Assembly (NCBI RefSeq): GCF_009765375.1
Contig: NZ_VTOK01000013.1
Location: 62,001 to 126,000 of the forward strand
Direction: 5' to 3'
Origin: Alteribacillus sp. YIM 98480
GTDB taxonomy: Bacteria; Bacillota; Bacilli; Bacillales; Marinococcaceae
Length of the DNA stretch: 64,000 nucleotides
A model generated the notes under the pieces. The model did no database searches. It had not been told where the DNA came from and saw only the letters and a list, made by a program, of their open reading frames with translations. This document shows positions 27,286 through 36,195 of this stretch, piece by piece; the stretch's first letter is position 1; every line of letters starts with the position of its first letter. The translations under genes were made by a program, and so were the position numbers.

Positions 27286-27495
27286 ATCCAATTAACAAAA
27301 TTAAACGGCCAAACCTTTTTACTTAATATTCCGTTGATCGAACAAGTAGAAGCTTTACCTGATACAACGATCACACTCATAAACGGCAAAAAACTAGTAG
27401 TGAGAGAAAATATAAAAGATGTTCATGACGCAGCAAACGCCTTTTACCGGAGAATCGGATTAATGGGGATAACAGTCAGGGAGGAGGAGCTTTAA
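27283..27495 (+). CDS. swrD: SwrD/FlbD family swarming motility protein
   Basis: A 70-residue protein of the FlbD family (YlzI/SwrD in B. subtilis, where it increases flagellar power for swarming). It begins MIQLTKLNGQTFLLNIPLIE and continues EALPDTTITLINGKKLVVRE, the diagnostic core. The homologous start is ATG 27283. The frame is open upstream from a TTG at 27247 and a GTG at 27259, but those would add residues absent from the family. The ribosome site is separated from the ATG by a stem-loop (see regulatory feature). It is followed by fliL after 2 bases. Confidence 0.9.
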   Translation: MIQLTKLNGQTFLLNIPLIEQVEALPDTTITLINGKKLVVRENIKDVHDAANAFYRRIGLMGITVREEEL

Positions 27496-27497
27496 TC

Positions 27498-27926
27498 TTG
27501 TTTCAAAATAAATTAGTCAACATCATGCTCATTATGATCATCTCAATTACCTTGATTGGGGTCGTTACATTAGTTTTAGTTAACTATTTTTCCGCACCGG
27601 AAGCCGGAGCTGAACCTACTATAGATGAAATTATAAATAATTCTTGGGAAACAGAAGAAATTACCACCAATCTGGAAGACAATCACTTTTTAAAAACACA
27701 GTTCCGCATCCATGTCGATTCAGGAAAGGCAAAAGATGAATTGGAAAAAAGGGATTTTCAAGTGAACAACTTAATTATCCATCAACTCGCAGGGATGTCT
27801 TCTTCTGATATAAAAACCCAGGAGGGAATAGAAGAATTAGAGTCTACCCTTCGCTTAAAAATCAATGACATTATGAACGAAGGCAAAGTCATTCGTATTT
27901 ATACAACAGAGAGATTGATACAATAA
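27498..27926 (+). CDS. fliL: Flagellar basal body-associated protein FliL
   Basis: Single-pass inner membrane protein that surrounds the stator and supports torque. The transmembrane helix is at about 8-30 (IMLIMIISITLIGVVTLVLV), and the C-terminal extracytoplasmic domain has ITTNLEDNHFLKTQFRIHVD and LRLKINDIM. The start is TTG at 27498 with GGAGGAGG about 8 bases upstream, inside the end of swrD. The length is 142 residues, normal for Bacillus FliL. Confidence 0.93.
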   Translation: MFQNKLVNIMLIMIISITLIGVVTLVLVNYFSAPEAGAEPTIDEIINNSWETEEITTNLEDNHFLKTQFRIHVDSGKAKDELEKRDFQVNNLIIHQLAGMSSSDIKTQEGIEELESTLRLKINDIMNEGKVIRIYTTERLIQ

Positions 27927-27957
27927 CGCGTACGTGAAGCGAAGTGAGGTGAAAAAA

Positions 27958-28941
27958 GTGGCAGATGTTCTTTCACAAGGTGAAATAGATTCTTTATTAT
28001 CAGCCCTGTCGACCGGGGAAATGGATGTGGATGAGTTAAAAAAAGAAGAGACCGAGAAAAAAATAAAATCATATGATTTTAAAAGAGCGCTCCGTTTTTC
28101 AAAAGATCAAGTTCGCAGTTTATCCCGTATACATGAGAATTTCGCAAGGCTGTTAACAACAACCTTTTCAGCGCAATTGAGGACGTTTGTGCAAATTTCC
28201 GTGGCATCCGTTGATCAGCTTCCATATGATGAATTCATTCGCTCTATACCAAAGATGACCTTACTCAATATCTTTGAAGCTTATCCCCTGGATGGACGTC
28301 TGCTTATGGAAGTTAATCCTAACATAGGTTATGCCATGCTTGATCGTCTGCTTGGCGGCAAGGGTACAAGCATTAATAAAGTTGATAATTTAACTGAAAT
28401 AGAGACAAAAATAATGACCCAAATGTTTCAGCGTATGCTTGATACATTTCAAAGTGCATGGGAATCCGTGTTAGATATAGACCCGGAAATGCAGGATCTT
28501 GAAGTAAACCCTCAGTTTATACAGATGGTTTCACCAAATGAAACAGTGGTCGTTATTTCTTTATCTACGACGATAGGCGAGACAACCGGAATGGTCAATA
28601 TTTGTCTTCCGCATGTTGTACTAGAGGAAATATTGCCGAAATTATCGGTTCATTATTGGATGCAGACAAAGAAAAAACAAAGAGACGAAACCGAAATAGA
28701 TGCTCTTGAACAGACTGTCAAATCTGCTCCTTTATTAATGCAGGCAATCCTTGGCTATTCAGAAATCACGATCGAAGAGTTTTTAAATTTACATGAGGGA
28801 GACGTAATCGAGCTTGATCAAAATATTCATGAACCGCTGCTTCTTGTTACCGGCGGGGAGCCGAAATATTATGGACAACCAGGTCAATTGAAAAGCAATA
28901 TGGCCATTCAGATCACAGAAGAAATTAAGGAGGGGGATTAG
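27958..28941 (+). CDS. fliM: Flagellar motor switch protein FliM
   Basis: C-ring switch protein that binds CheY-P through its N-terminus. The GTG start at 27958 gives MADVLSQGEIDSLLSALSTG, the conserved CheY-binding segment, and has GAGGTGA 7 bases upstream; the open frame begins farther up at 27934. Further blocks are YDFKRALRFSKDQVRSLSRI, ARLLTTTFSAQLRTFVQISV and NPQFIQMVSPNETVVVISLS. The C-terminal SpoA domain follows. The length is 327 residues. Confidence 0.95.
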   Translation: MADVLSQGEIDSLLSALSTGEMDVDELKKEETEKKIKSYDFKRALRFSKDQVRSLSRIHENFARLLTTTFSAQLRTFVQISVASVDQLPYDEFIRSIPKMTLLNIFEAYPLDGRLLMEVNPNIGYAMLDRLLGGKGTSINKVDNLTEIETKIMTQMFQRMLDTFQSAWESVLDIDPEMQDLEVNPQFIQMVSPNETVVVISLSTTIGETTGMVNICLPHVVLEEILPKLSVHYWMQTKKKQRDETEIDALEQTVKSAPLLMQAILGYSEITIEEFLNLHEGDVIELDQNIHEPLLLVTGGEPKYYGQPGQLKSNMAIQITEEIKEGD

Positions 28942-28942
28942 C

Positions 28943-30199
28943 ATGAACGATGATATGCTCTCTCAAGAAGAAATTAATGAATTATTGAAAAGTGTTGGCG
29001 GAGATGATGACGAAGATGTAAATCAAAATGAAAACCAAGAGGAAACCCAGCACACGGAAACGAAAACACCTCGCAAAAACAGCAGTCAAATTGATATAGA
29101 AGATTATTTAAATACTATTGAACAAGATGCACTTGGAGAAATTGGTAATATCTCTTTTGGAAGCGCGGCTACCGCACTGTCTCAATTACTAAATCAAAAA
29201 GTAGATATTACGACTCCGGTTGTGTCTCTTGTACATCAAGAGGAACTAGACAAGGAATTTCCCCAGCCGCATGTAGCAGTTCACGTCCAATATACGGATG
29301 GATTTGAAGGAACAAACTTGTTAGTTATTAATACATTAGATGCTGCAATTATTGCAGATTTAATGCTTGGCGGAGATGGAACAAATCCTTCCGAAGATCT
29401 TACTGACATGCATATAAGCGCTGTACAAGAAGCTATGAATCAAATGATGGGTTCTGCTTCTACATCAATGTCCACCATCTTTAATAAGCGAGTTGATATT
29501 ACTCCGCCAGGAATTGACCTTATGGATGTGAAAGAATCCAGAGGAACAAACAATATTCCTAATGATGACATGCTTGCTAAAATTTCGTTTCATCTAAAAA
29601 TTGGAGAACTTATCGATTCATCTATTATGCAGCTTGTCACTATTCCGTTTGCCAAACAGATGGTGGAAGATCTAATGAAGCCTCCTGTTGAAAAGGGAGA
29701 AAAACCGGCGGAAAAAGCTTCTAGTCTTGCTTCGAAAGCGGAACAAGCTTCCAAAGTACCTAGTGATGCACCACCTTCTCAACATAGAGAAAAACATGAT
29801 AATTCCCACACTCAACAGCCTCAAAGAAAAGAGCAGGAACAGCAGATTTTAGGAGGAGGTTCAGAGCTGCAACGTGCAAAGAGTGTACAATCAGCCGAAT
29901 TTTCGTCATTTGAATCACCTGCTTTAAATGAAGCAGAATCGAAGAATTTAAATATGCTTCTTGATATTCCACTTGATGTGACGGTGGAGTTAGGCAGAAC
30001 GAAGCGGTCCATAAAAGATATTTTAGAATTCTCTCAAGGATCGATCATAGAACTAGATAAGCTGGCAGGTGAACCCGTTGATATTCTCGTGAATCAGAAA
30101 TTAGTAGCCAAAGGCGAAGTGGTGGTGATTGACGAAAATTTTGGAGTTCGTGTTACTGACATTGTCAGCCAGGCCGATCGATTAAAAAAATTAAAATAA
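28943..30199 (+). CDS. fliY: Flagellar motor switch phosphatase FliY
   Basis: Gram-positive C-ring protein that combines a CheC-like CheY-P phosphatase with a FliN-like domain. The N-terminal MLSQEEINELLKS resembles the FliM CheY-binding motif. Two phosphatase helices are intact: DALGEIGNISFGSAATALSQ and VQEAMNQMMGSASTSMST, each with the Glu-(x2)-Asn pair. A low-complexity linker (about 250-325) rich in lysine, glutamine and serine leads to the C-terminal SpoA/FliN domain, LLDIPLDVTVELGRTKRSIK onwards. The length is 418. AAGGAGGGGG precedes the start. Confidence 0.95.
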   Translation: MNDDMLSQEEINELLKSVGGDDDEDVNQNENQEETQHTETKTPRKNSSQIDIEDYLNTIEQDALGEIGNISFGSAATALSQLLNQKVDITTPVVSLVHQEELDKEFPQPHVAVHVQYTDGFEGTNLLVINTLDAAIIADLMLGGDGTNPSEDLTDMHISAVQEAMNQMMGSASTSMSTIFNKRVDITPPGIDLMDVKESRGTNNIPNDDMLAKISFHLKIGELIDSSIMQLVTIPFAKQMVEDLMKPPVEKGEKPAEKASSLASKAEQASKVPSDAPPSQHREKHDNSHTQQPQRKEQEQQILGGGSELQRAKSVQSAEFSSFESPALNEAESKNLNMLLDIPLDVTVELGRTKRSIKDILEFSQGSIIELDKLAGEPVDILVNQKLVAKGEVVVIDENFGVRVTDIVSQADRLKKLK

Positions 30200-30226
30200 C
30201 TTTCTATAAGGAGGATGCAGAAGAAC

Positions 30227-30589
30227 ATGGCACATTCTGTTTTAATTGTTGATGATGCATCATTTATGCGAATGATGATTAAAGATATTTTAGAAAAAAA
30301 CGATTTTGAAGTAACAGGTGAAGCAAAAGACGGACAAGAAGCTGTGGAGTTGTATAAAGAAAAGTCTCCTGATCTGGTGACAATGGATATAACAATGCCG
30401 GAAATGGATGGTATTGCTGCTTTAAAAGAAATAAAAGCATTTGACCCAAACGCTAAAGTCATTATGTGTTCTGCTATGGGACAGCAGGCAATGGTCATTG
30501 ATGCGATTCAAGCAGGAGCAAAAGATTTTATTGTGAAGCCTTTTCAGGCAGACCGGGTGCTTGAAGCTATCAATAAAACACTGGGCTGA
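30227..30589 (+). CDS. cheY: Chemotaxis response regulator CheY
   Basis: Single receiver domain that carries the chemotaxis signal to the motor switch. Key residues are visible: acidic pair Asp9-Asp10, phospho-acceptor Asp54 in VTMDITMPEMDG, Ser82 and Lys104 in IVKPF. The ATG at 30227 (MAHSVLIVDD, 120 residues) is chosen; the ATG at 30215 touches the AAGGAGG ribosome site. In B. subtilis CheY-P promotes counterclockwise rotation. No cheA lies nearby (see findings). Confidence 0.95.
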   Translation: MAHSVLIVDDASFMRMMIKDILEKNDFEVTGEAKDGQEAVELYKEKSPDLVTMDITMPEMDGIAALKEIKAFDPNAKVIMCSAMGQQAMVIDAIQAGAKDFIVKPFQADRVLEAINKTLG

Positions 30590-30607
30590 TTTAGCGGAGG
30601 TATGAAG

Positions 30608-31285
30608 GTGAACAGTAAAACAACACGGTGGAAGATCATGACTATTATTGCGCTGGTGATATGGATTACTATGACGCAAACGTTAGCAGCCGAAGAGGAG
30701 GATCGAACAATAAGCGAAGCATTGCAGCAGAGTAATGAAGAAAATACCGATGCAGTCAATGGAAACGAAACCTCAAATAATGAAGATATTGTTTCAGATG
30801 AAGAAACACAGCTAGTAGAGGACAGAAGCGCGTTTGCTATACTTCTTCAGTTAGTTCTCGCACTCGGAGCAGTCATTGCTGTCATGTATTTTCTCTTAAA
30901 GTTCATTAATAAAAAAACACAGAGATTCCAATCTAATCAAACGATGCAGAATCTTGGCGGTGTTCCGCTTGGGCAAAACAAATCTGTCCAGCTTGTTAAA
31001 GTAGGAGACCGTCTCTTAGTAGTTGGTGTAGGCGATTCTATTCAACTATTAAAAGAAATAGAACGAGAAGAAGAAATCGATGAGCTGCTTACATCTTATG
31101 GCGGAAACAATACGTCGTGGGGCGAAAAAGGCGCTTCATACCTAACTAGAATTCTAAACAATTCCTCCTCTTCTAAAGAGAAAGCCAATGCTTCTTCCTT
31201 TCAGCAGATGTTTGAAGAGCAGCTAGGAGAAATGAAGAAAACGAGAAAGAAAGCTCGTCACCGTTTAAAGGAGTATGACAAATGA
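30608..31285 (+). CDS. fliO: Flagellar biosynthetic protein FliO (FliZ)
   Basis: Membrane protein that assists assembly of the FliP export pore. It has an N-terminal signal-like hydrophobic segment (about 9-27) ending TLAAEEE, a transmembrane helix near residues 74-95 (FAILLQLVLALGAVIAVMYF), and the FliO-domain blocks LGGVPLGQNKSVQLVKVGDR and LLVVGVGDSIQLL. Start: GTG 30608 has GGAGG 7 bases upstream, whereas ATG 30602 lies almost on it. The length is 225. Overlaps fliP by 4 bases. Confidence 0.9.
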   Translation: MNSKTTRWKIMTIIALVIWITMTQTLAAEEEDRTISEALQQSNEENTDAVNGNETSNNEDIVSDEETQLVEDRSAFAILLQLVLALGAVIAVMYFLLKFINKKTQRFQSNQTMQNLGGVPLGQNKSVQLVKVGDRLLVVGVGDSIQLLKEIEREEEIDELLTSYGGNNTSWGEKGASYLTRILNNSSSSKEKANASSFQQMFEEQLGEMKKTRKKARHRLKEYDK

Positions 31286-31962
31286 TTTTTATGATTCCAG
31301 GTGTTGATTTTGGCAATTTCATTAGTGATGATCCATCTGATCTTGCCACAACGCTGCAATTAATATTGCTTATTACTGTACTATCTCTCGCTCCTGCGAT
31401 TCTTATTTTAATGACGAGCTTTACACGAATTGTTATTGTCCTTTCTTTTGTTAGAATGGGACTGGCTACCCAGCAAACACCTCCAAACCAGGTCTTGATC
31501 AGCTTAGCCCTTTTTATGACCTTCTTTATCATGGCGCCGGTGTTTTCGGAAGTGAATGATGAAGCATTAACCCCCATGCTTGAAGGAGAACTGAATCAAG
31601 AAGAAGCTTTTAGTGAGGCTGCTGTGCCGATGAAAGAATTCATGTCCGAGCACACACGTGAAAAGGATTTATCATTATTTATGGGATATGCCGGGATGGA
31701 CAGACCCGAAACATTAGAAGATATTCCATTAACAACACTCATACCAGCGTTTGCTATTAGTGAATTGAAAACAGCATTTCAAATAGGCTTTTTAATCTTT
31801 GTTCCGTTTCTAGTGATCGATATGATTGTTGCTAGTGTGCTTATGTCTATGGGCATGATGATGCTTCCGCCCGTTATGATTTCACTTCCTTTTAAAATAT
31901 TGCTTTTTGTTCTTGTGGATGGATGGTATTTAATTGTGGAATCGCTCTTAATTAGTTTTTAG
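31282..31962 (+). CDS. fliP: Flagellar export gate protein FliP
   Basis: Forms the pentameric core of the flagellar export channel with FliQ and FliR. It has four hydrophobic segments; conserved blocks are LMTSFTRIVIVLSFVRMGLA, TPPNQVLISLALFMTFF and IPAFAISELKTAFQIGFLIF, followed by VDMIVASVLMSMGMMMLPPV-like text (here IDMIVASVLMSMGMMMLPP). The length is 226. The ATGA overlap with fliO and AAAGGAG support the start. There is no long cleavable signal peptide at the N-terminus. Confidence 0.97.
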   Translation: MIFMIPGVDFGNFISDDPSDLATTLQLILLITVLSLAPAILILMTSFTRIVIVLSFVRMGLATQQTPPNQVLISLALFMTFFIMAPVFSEVNDEALTPMLEGELNQEEAFSEAAVPMKEFMSEHTREKDLSLFMGYAGMDRPETLEDIPLTTLIPAFAISELKTAFQIGFLIFVPFLVIDMIVASVLMSMGMMMLPPVMISLPFKILLFVLVDGWYLIVESLLISF

Positions 31963-31988
31963 AGATGTAAATAGAAGGTGATTTAAAC

Positions 31989-32258
31989 ATGACAGCAGAA
32001 ACGGTCATTAATCTTGCGGAAAATGGTGTATGGACCGTATTTTTTGTAGCGGGCCCTCTTTTAGTTGTTGCCCTCGTGCTGGGGTTTGGGGTTGCAATTT
32101 TTCAAGCAACGACACAAATCCAGGAACAGACGCTTGCATTTATACCAAAAATATTAGGAGTGCTGTTATCATTAGTTATTTTTGGTCCATGGATGTTATC
32201 ACAGCTCGTTAACTTTACATATCAGATTTTGAATAATCTTCATGAATTTATAGGGTAA
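31989..32258 (+). CDS. fliQ: Flagellar export gate protein FliQ
   Basis: Small two-helix membrane protein of the export channel. The 89 residues contain helix 1 at about 17-40 (VFFVAGPLLVVALVLGFGVA), the loop IFQATTQIQEQTLAFIPKIL that is the family signature, and helix 2 at about 54-75. AGAAGGTGA precedes the start. It is followed 3 bases later by fliR. Confidence 0.96.
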   Translation: MTAETVINLAENGVWTVFFVAGPLLVVALVLGFGVAIFQATTQIQEQTLAFIPKILGVLLSLVIFGPWMLSQLVNFTYQILNNLHEFIG

Positions 32259-32261
32259 AAC

Positions 32262-33044
32262 ATGATGACATTAGAATGGATAAACCAGCTGCCGGTTTTT
32301 TTGCTCGTTCTTATCAGGGTGCTTGCTTTTTTTACTAGCATGCCTCTCTTTACGTATCGGACAATTCCGGCACATTTTAAAGTAGGACTAGGTGTTTTTT
32401 TTGCATTTATTATTGTTTTTACCATTGACACGCCAGAAATGGGGATTAACAGCACTTATATTTTATTAATTTTTAAAGAAATGCTGGTAGGGCTTAGCAT
32501 CGGTTTATTAGCAGGAATTCTTATTTATGCGGTGCAAGTGGCCGGTATGTTTTTGGATATTGCTTTTGGGTTTTTAGTTGCAAATGTTATTGACCCGCAA
32601 ACAGGAGCTCAAAGCCCTCTTATGGGGGGGTATTTGTACACATTCACATTATTGTTTTTGTTAGCGGTGGATGGGCATCATCTCATTATGGATGGGATTT
32701 ATTATAGTTATGAATTTATCCCGGTAGATCAACTTTCTCTTCCTTTCGGAAATGAGGCTGTAGCTGATCATATCCTTACGTCTTTTAGCACTATGTTTAT
32801 GATAGCTTTTCAAATGAGCTTTCCGGTTATCGGCTCCTTGTTTCTCGTAGATGTCGCACTTGGAATGATGTCACGGGCTGTTCCGCAAATGAATGTGTTT
32901 GTTGTTGGTCTTCCGTTAAAAATATTTGCCGGTCTTCCGCTGCTTGCTGTAACGATGCCAGCTTTCTTCATGGCAGCTGACAATCTTTTTGATGAAATGT
33001 TTACGGCGATGCGAACACTAATGGAAATGTTTGGGGGAGCGTAA
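32262..33044 (+). CDS. fliR: Flagellar export gate protein FliR
   Basis: Membrane component that joins the FliP pentamer in the export channel. It has about six hydrophobic segments over 260 residues; blocks such as FFTSMPLFTYRTIPAHFKVG, FKEMLVGLSIGLLAG and GMMSRAVPQMNVFVVGLPLK are characteristic. The start is ATG 32262, with a second ATG directly after it at 32265; the ribosome site (GGGTAAA) is weak, suggesting coupling to fliQ. Confidence 0.95.
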   Translation: MMTLEWINQLPVFLLVLIRVLAFFTSMPLFTYRTIPAHFKVGLGVFFAFIIVFTIDTPEMGINSTYILLIFKEMLVGLSIGLLAGILIYAVQVAGMFLDIAFGFLVANVIDPQTGAQSPLMGGYLYTFTLLFLLAVDGHHLIMDGIYYSYEFIPVDQLSLPFGNEAVADHILTSFSTMFMIAFQMSFPVIGSLFLVDVALGMMSRAVPQMNVFVVGLPLKIFAGLPLLAVTMPAFFMAADNLFDEMFTAMRTLMEMFGGA

Positions 33045-33045
33045 T

Positions 33046-34128
33046 ATGAGACTTAGATTAAACCTCCAGTTTTTTGCTCAGGAAAAAACCGAAAAAGCAA
33101 CGCCGAAAAAAAAGCAAGAAACGAGAAATAAAGGTCAGGTGCCAAAAAGCACAGATGTTAATACGGCATTTATACTGCTGGCTGTTTTTTTGTTTATGTT
33201 TCTTTATGGCGGTGTACTCGGAACTCATTTGTTTACGATGATGCAGCACGTCTATCAAGAGTATATTCAGTGGGATATTACCACTAACACTATTCCAGCC
33301 ATTTTTAAAGAATTAAGTATAAACTCAGCCTTAGTCATGATGCCGATAATGCTTGTTGCCCTTTTTGTAGGAATGGGAGCGTCCATGCTTCAAGTCGGTT
33401 TTATGTTCACCCCTGAAGCGATCAAATTCAAATTGGAAAAAATTAATCCTTTGAGTGGGTTTAAACGAATATTTTCTTTAAGAGCTTTGGTTGAATTTCT
33501 AAAATCGATGCTGAAAATATTGCTTGTCGGCATGCTCGTTTTCACGATTATTTGGCTGAGCCTGGATTCATTAATGTTTTTATCGCAAAAAAGTGTGTCA
33601 GATGGATTTGGCGAAATTGCCAGGCTGACTGGCATTATAGGAGTTTCGGCAGCACTTCTCCTATTGTTTTTGTCGATTCCAGATTATATCTACCAAAAAT
33701 ACGATCATGAAAAACAAATCCGGATGTCTAAACAGGATGTAAAGGATGAACAGAAAAAAATGGAGGGAGACCCTCTCATTAAATCTAAACGCCGCAAAAA
33801 ACAAATGGATATGGCGATGCAGCGTATGATGCAGGAGGTTCCTAAAGCAGATGTAGTTATCACCAATCCAACCCATTTTGCAATTGCTCTTACTTATGAA
33901 GAGGATAAAATGGCCGCACCAAAAATCACAGCAAAAGGAGCCGATTTTGTTGCTCTTCGAATAAAAACAATCGCTAAAAACAATGATGTCATTCTAGTTG
34001 AAAACAAACCACTGGCTAGAGCTTTATACAACCAGACAGATATTGGGGATGAAGTACCAGAAGAATTGTTTAAAGCAGTAGCGGAAGTACTTGCTTATGT
34101 GTACCGATTGAAAAATCAGCTTATATGA
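33046..34128 (+). CDS. flhB: Flagellar export switch protein FlhB
   Basis: Membrane protein whose cleaved cytoplasmic tail sets export specificity. Four transmembrane segments lie in the first 215 residues. The autocleavage site NPTH is intact at about 275-278 in VVITNPTHFAIALTYEED, and the C-terminal fragment ends EELFKAVAEVLAYVYRLKNQ. The N-terminal EKTEKATPKKKQETRNKGQV is typical. ATG 33046 has GGGGGAG 6 bases upstream; length 360. YlqH at 4538 resembles this C-terminal fragment. Confidence 0.96.
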   Translation: MRLRLNLQFFAQEKTEKATPKKKQETRNKGQVPKSTDVNTAFILLAVFLFMFLYGGVLGTHLFTMMQHVYQEYIQWDITTNTIPAIFKELSINSALVMMPIMLVALFVGMGASMLQVGFMFTPEAIKFKLEKINPLSGFKRIFSLRALVEFLKSMLKILLVGMLVFTIIWLSLDSLMFLSQKSVSDGFGEIARLTGIIGVSAALLLLFLSIPDYIYQKYDHEKQIRMSKQDVKDEQKKMEGDPLIKSKRRKKQMDMAMQRMMQEVPKADVVITNPTHFAIALTYEEDKMAAPKITAKGADFVALRIKTIAKNNDVILVENKPLARALYNQTDIGDEVPEELFKAVAEVLAYVYRLKNQLI

Positions 34129-34158
34129 AAATAGGAAAGAATAAAAGGAGTATTATCT

Positions 34159-36195
34159 ATGGGAGCAAGAGAATTTTCTGTATTATTAGGTGTTATCTTA
34201 ATTGTTATTATGCTTATTATCCCGCTGCCAACGGTCATGCTGGATATATTAATTATTATTAATATTTCTCTTGCCCTTGTTATTATTTTAGTTTCGATGA
34301 ATACAAAAGAGCCGTTGGAATTTTCCATTTTCCCGACATTGCTTCTGCTTGTCACCTTGTTTCGTTTAGGTCTTAATGTATCTACGACCCGTTCCATCTT
34401 AGGTAACGCTGAAGCGGGCAATGTAATTGACACTTTCGGAAATTTTGTTATTGGCGGTAGTGCACTTGTTGGTTTTGTGGTGTTTTTAATATTAATTATT
34501 ATTCAATTTGTCGTTATCGTAAAAGGGGCCGAACGTGTGTCAGAAGTTGGAGCTCGCTTTACGCTGGACGCGATGCCAGGTAAACAAATGAGTATTGATG
34601 CCGATTTAAATGCAGGTATGATATCGGAGCAAGAAGCAAAAGGACGGCGTGAAAAAATTGAACAAGAAGCGGATTTTTACGGGTCTATGGACGGCGCTAG
34701 TAAGTTTGTAAAAGGAGATGCCATAGCAGGGATTGTTATTGTTATTATTAATATGATTTTTGGGCTTGTTATTGGCATGGTAGAACACGGCATGGGAGTT
34801 GGTGAGGCAGCCAATACATACACGCTTCTTACGGTCGGGGATGGTCTTGTCAGTCAAATACCGGCTTTACTCGTATCAACAGCGACAGGAATAGTAGTCA
34901 CCCGGGCGGCATCTGAAGGTAATCTTGGACATGATGTAACCAAACAGCTTTTTGCCTATCCGACAATGCTATTTGTTGCAGCAGGAGCCATTTTTCTGCT
35001 GGGAATCTTTACTCCTATTCAAATTTTATTAACGACCGTCATTGCTGGAATTCTCGCATCATTAGGTTATTTCTTAAAGCAGACCGAACAAAAAATCACC
35101 CGCGATGAAGAAGAACCTGAAGATGAGCAAGAAGAAGATGAGATGAAATCACCTGAAAATGTTGTGAGCTTGTTAACGATAGATCCAATCGAGTTTGAGT
35201 TTGGCTACGGCCTGATTCCTTTAGCTGATGCAAACCAAGGCGGTGATTTGCTTGACCGTGTTGTGATGATCAGACGTCAGCTTGCTCTTGAGATGGGAAT
35301 GGTCGTCCCGGTCATCCGTATACGGGATAATATCCAGCTTCAGCCAAATGAGTATGTCATCAAAATGAGAGGCAATGAAGTGGCAAACGGTGAATTGCTG
35401 CTCGATCATTATATGGCTATGAGTCCAGGCGTGGAAGATGAAAATATTTCTGGGATTGAAACCACTGAACCAGCTTTTGGATTGCCGGCGTTGTGGATTG
35501 GGGAAGAAATGAAAGAACAAGCTGAATTAGCCGGTTACACAGTCGTTGACCCGCCATCCGTAGTTTCCACTCACTTAACGGAAGTGATAAAAGCACATGC
35601 ACACGAACTGCTCGGACGTGAAGAAACTAAACAGCTTGTTGATCATTTAAAAGAAAGCTATCCAACGCTTGTAGAAGAAGTGACACCGAACCCGCTTGGA
35701 TTGGGAGAGATACAAAAAGTTTTGTCAAATTTATTAAAAGAAAAAGTATCGATTCGAAACTTGCCGACGATTTTCGAAACTCTCGCTGAATATGGTCCAT
35801 TATCAAAAGATATGACGCTTATTACAGAGTATGTGAGACAATCTCTCTCAAGGCAAATTACAAAACAATATTCTGTATCTGGAGAACCTTTATATGTTGT
35901 AACGATGAGCGGCAATGCGGAGAAGAAAATAGCTGATTCCGTACAGCAAACGGAACATGGAAATTACTTGGCCATGAATCCTGAAGATTCTCAATCTCTT
36001 ATAGAAAAAATCGGTAAAGAAGCAGAAAGACTATCAGAAATGGGGCAAACACCTATACTGCTTTGTTCACCAGCAGTGAGAATGTATATATATCAAATGA
36101 TAGAACGATTTTTTCCACAAGTCCCTGTTTTGTCTTATAACGAACTTGAGCCTAATGTCGAAGTCCAAAGCGTGGGAGTGGTGAGCGCCGAATGA
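34159..36195 (+). CDS. flhA: Flagellar export protein FlhA
   Basis: Large export-gate component that binds substrates and chaperones and conducts ions. The N-terminal half has about eight transmembrane helices and the FHIPEP block with FPTLLLLVTLFRLGLNVSTT, then GARFTLDAMPGKQMSIDADL. The cytoplasmic C-terminal half (about 330-678) has DPIEFEFGYGLIPLADANQG. The length of 678 is typical. AAAGGAGTATT precedes the start. It overlaps flhF by 4 bases. Confidence 0.97.
   Translation: MGAREFSVLLGVILIVIMLIIPLPTVMLDILIIINISLALVIILVSMNTKEPLEFSIFPTLLLLVTLFRLGLNVSTTRSILGNAEAGNVIDTFGNFVIGGSALVGFVVFLILIIIQFVVIVKGAERVSEVGARFTLDAMPGKQMSIDADLNAGMISEQEAKGRREKIEQEADFYGSMDGASKFVKGDAIAGIVIVIINMIFGLVIGMVEHGMGVGEAANTYTLLTVGDGLVSQIPALLVSTATGIVVTRAASEGNLGHDVTKQLFAYPTMLFVAAGAIFLLGIFTPIQILLTTVIAGILASLGYFLKQTEQKITRDEEEPEDEQEEDEMKSPENVVSLLTIDPIEFEFGYGLIPLADANQGGDLLDRVVMIRRQLALEMGMVVPVIRIRDNIQLQPNEYVIKMRGNEVANGELLLDHYMAMSPGVEDENISGIETTEPAFGLPALWIGEEMKEQAELAGYTVVDPPSVVSTHLTEVIKAHAHELLGREETKQLVDHLKESYPTLVEEVTPNPLGLGEIQKVLSNLLKEKVSIRNLPTIFETLAEYGPLSKDMTLITEYVRQSLSRQITKQYSVSGEPLYVVTMSGNAEKKIADSVQQTEHGNYLAMNPEDSQSLIEKIGKEAERLSEMGQTPILLCSPAVRMYIYQMIERFFPQVPVLSYNELEPNVEVQSVGVVSAE

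Noticed and set aside
32030-32212. 60-codon overlapping frame inside fliQ
   Set aside because: Fully inside a well-identified gene and without a ribosome site.
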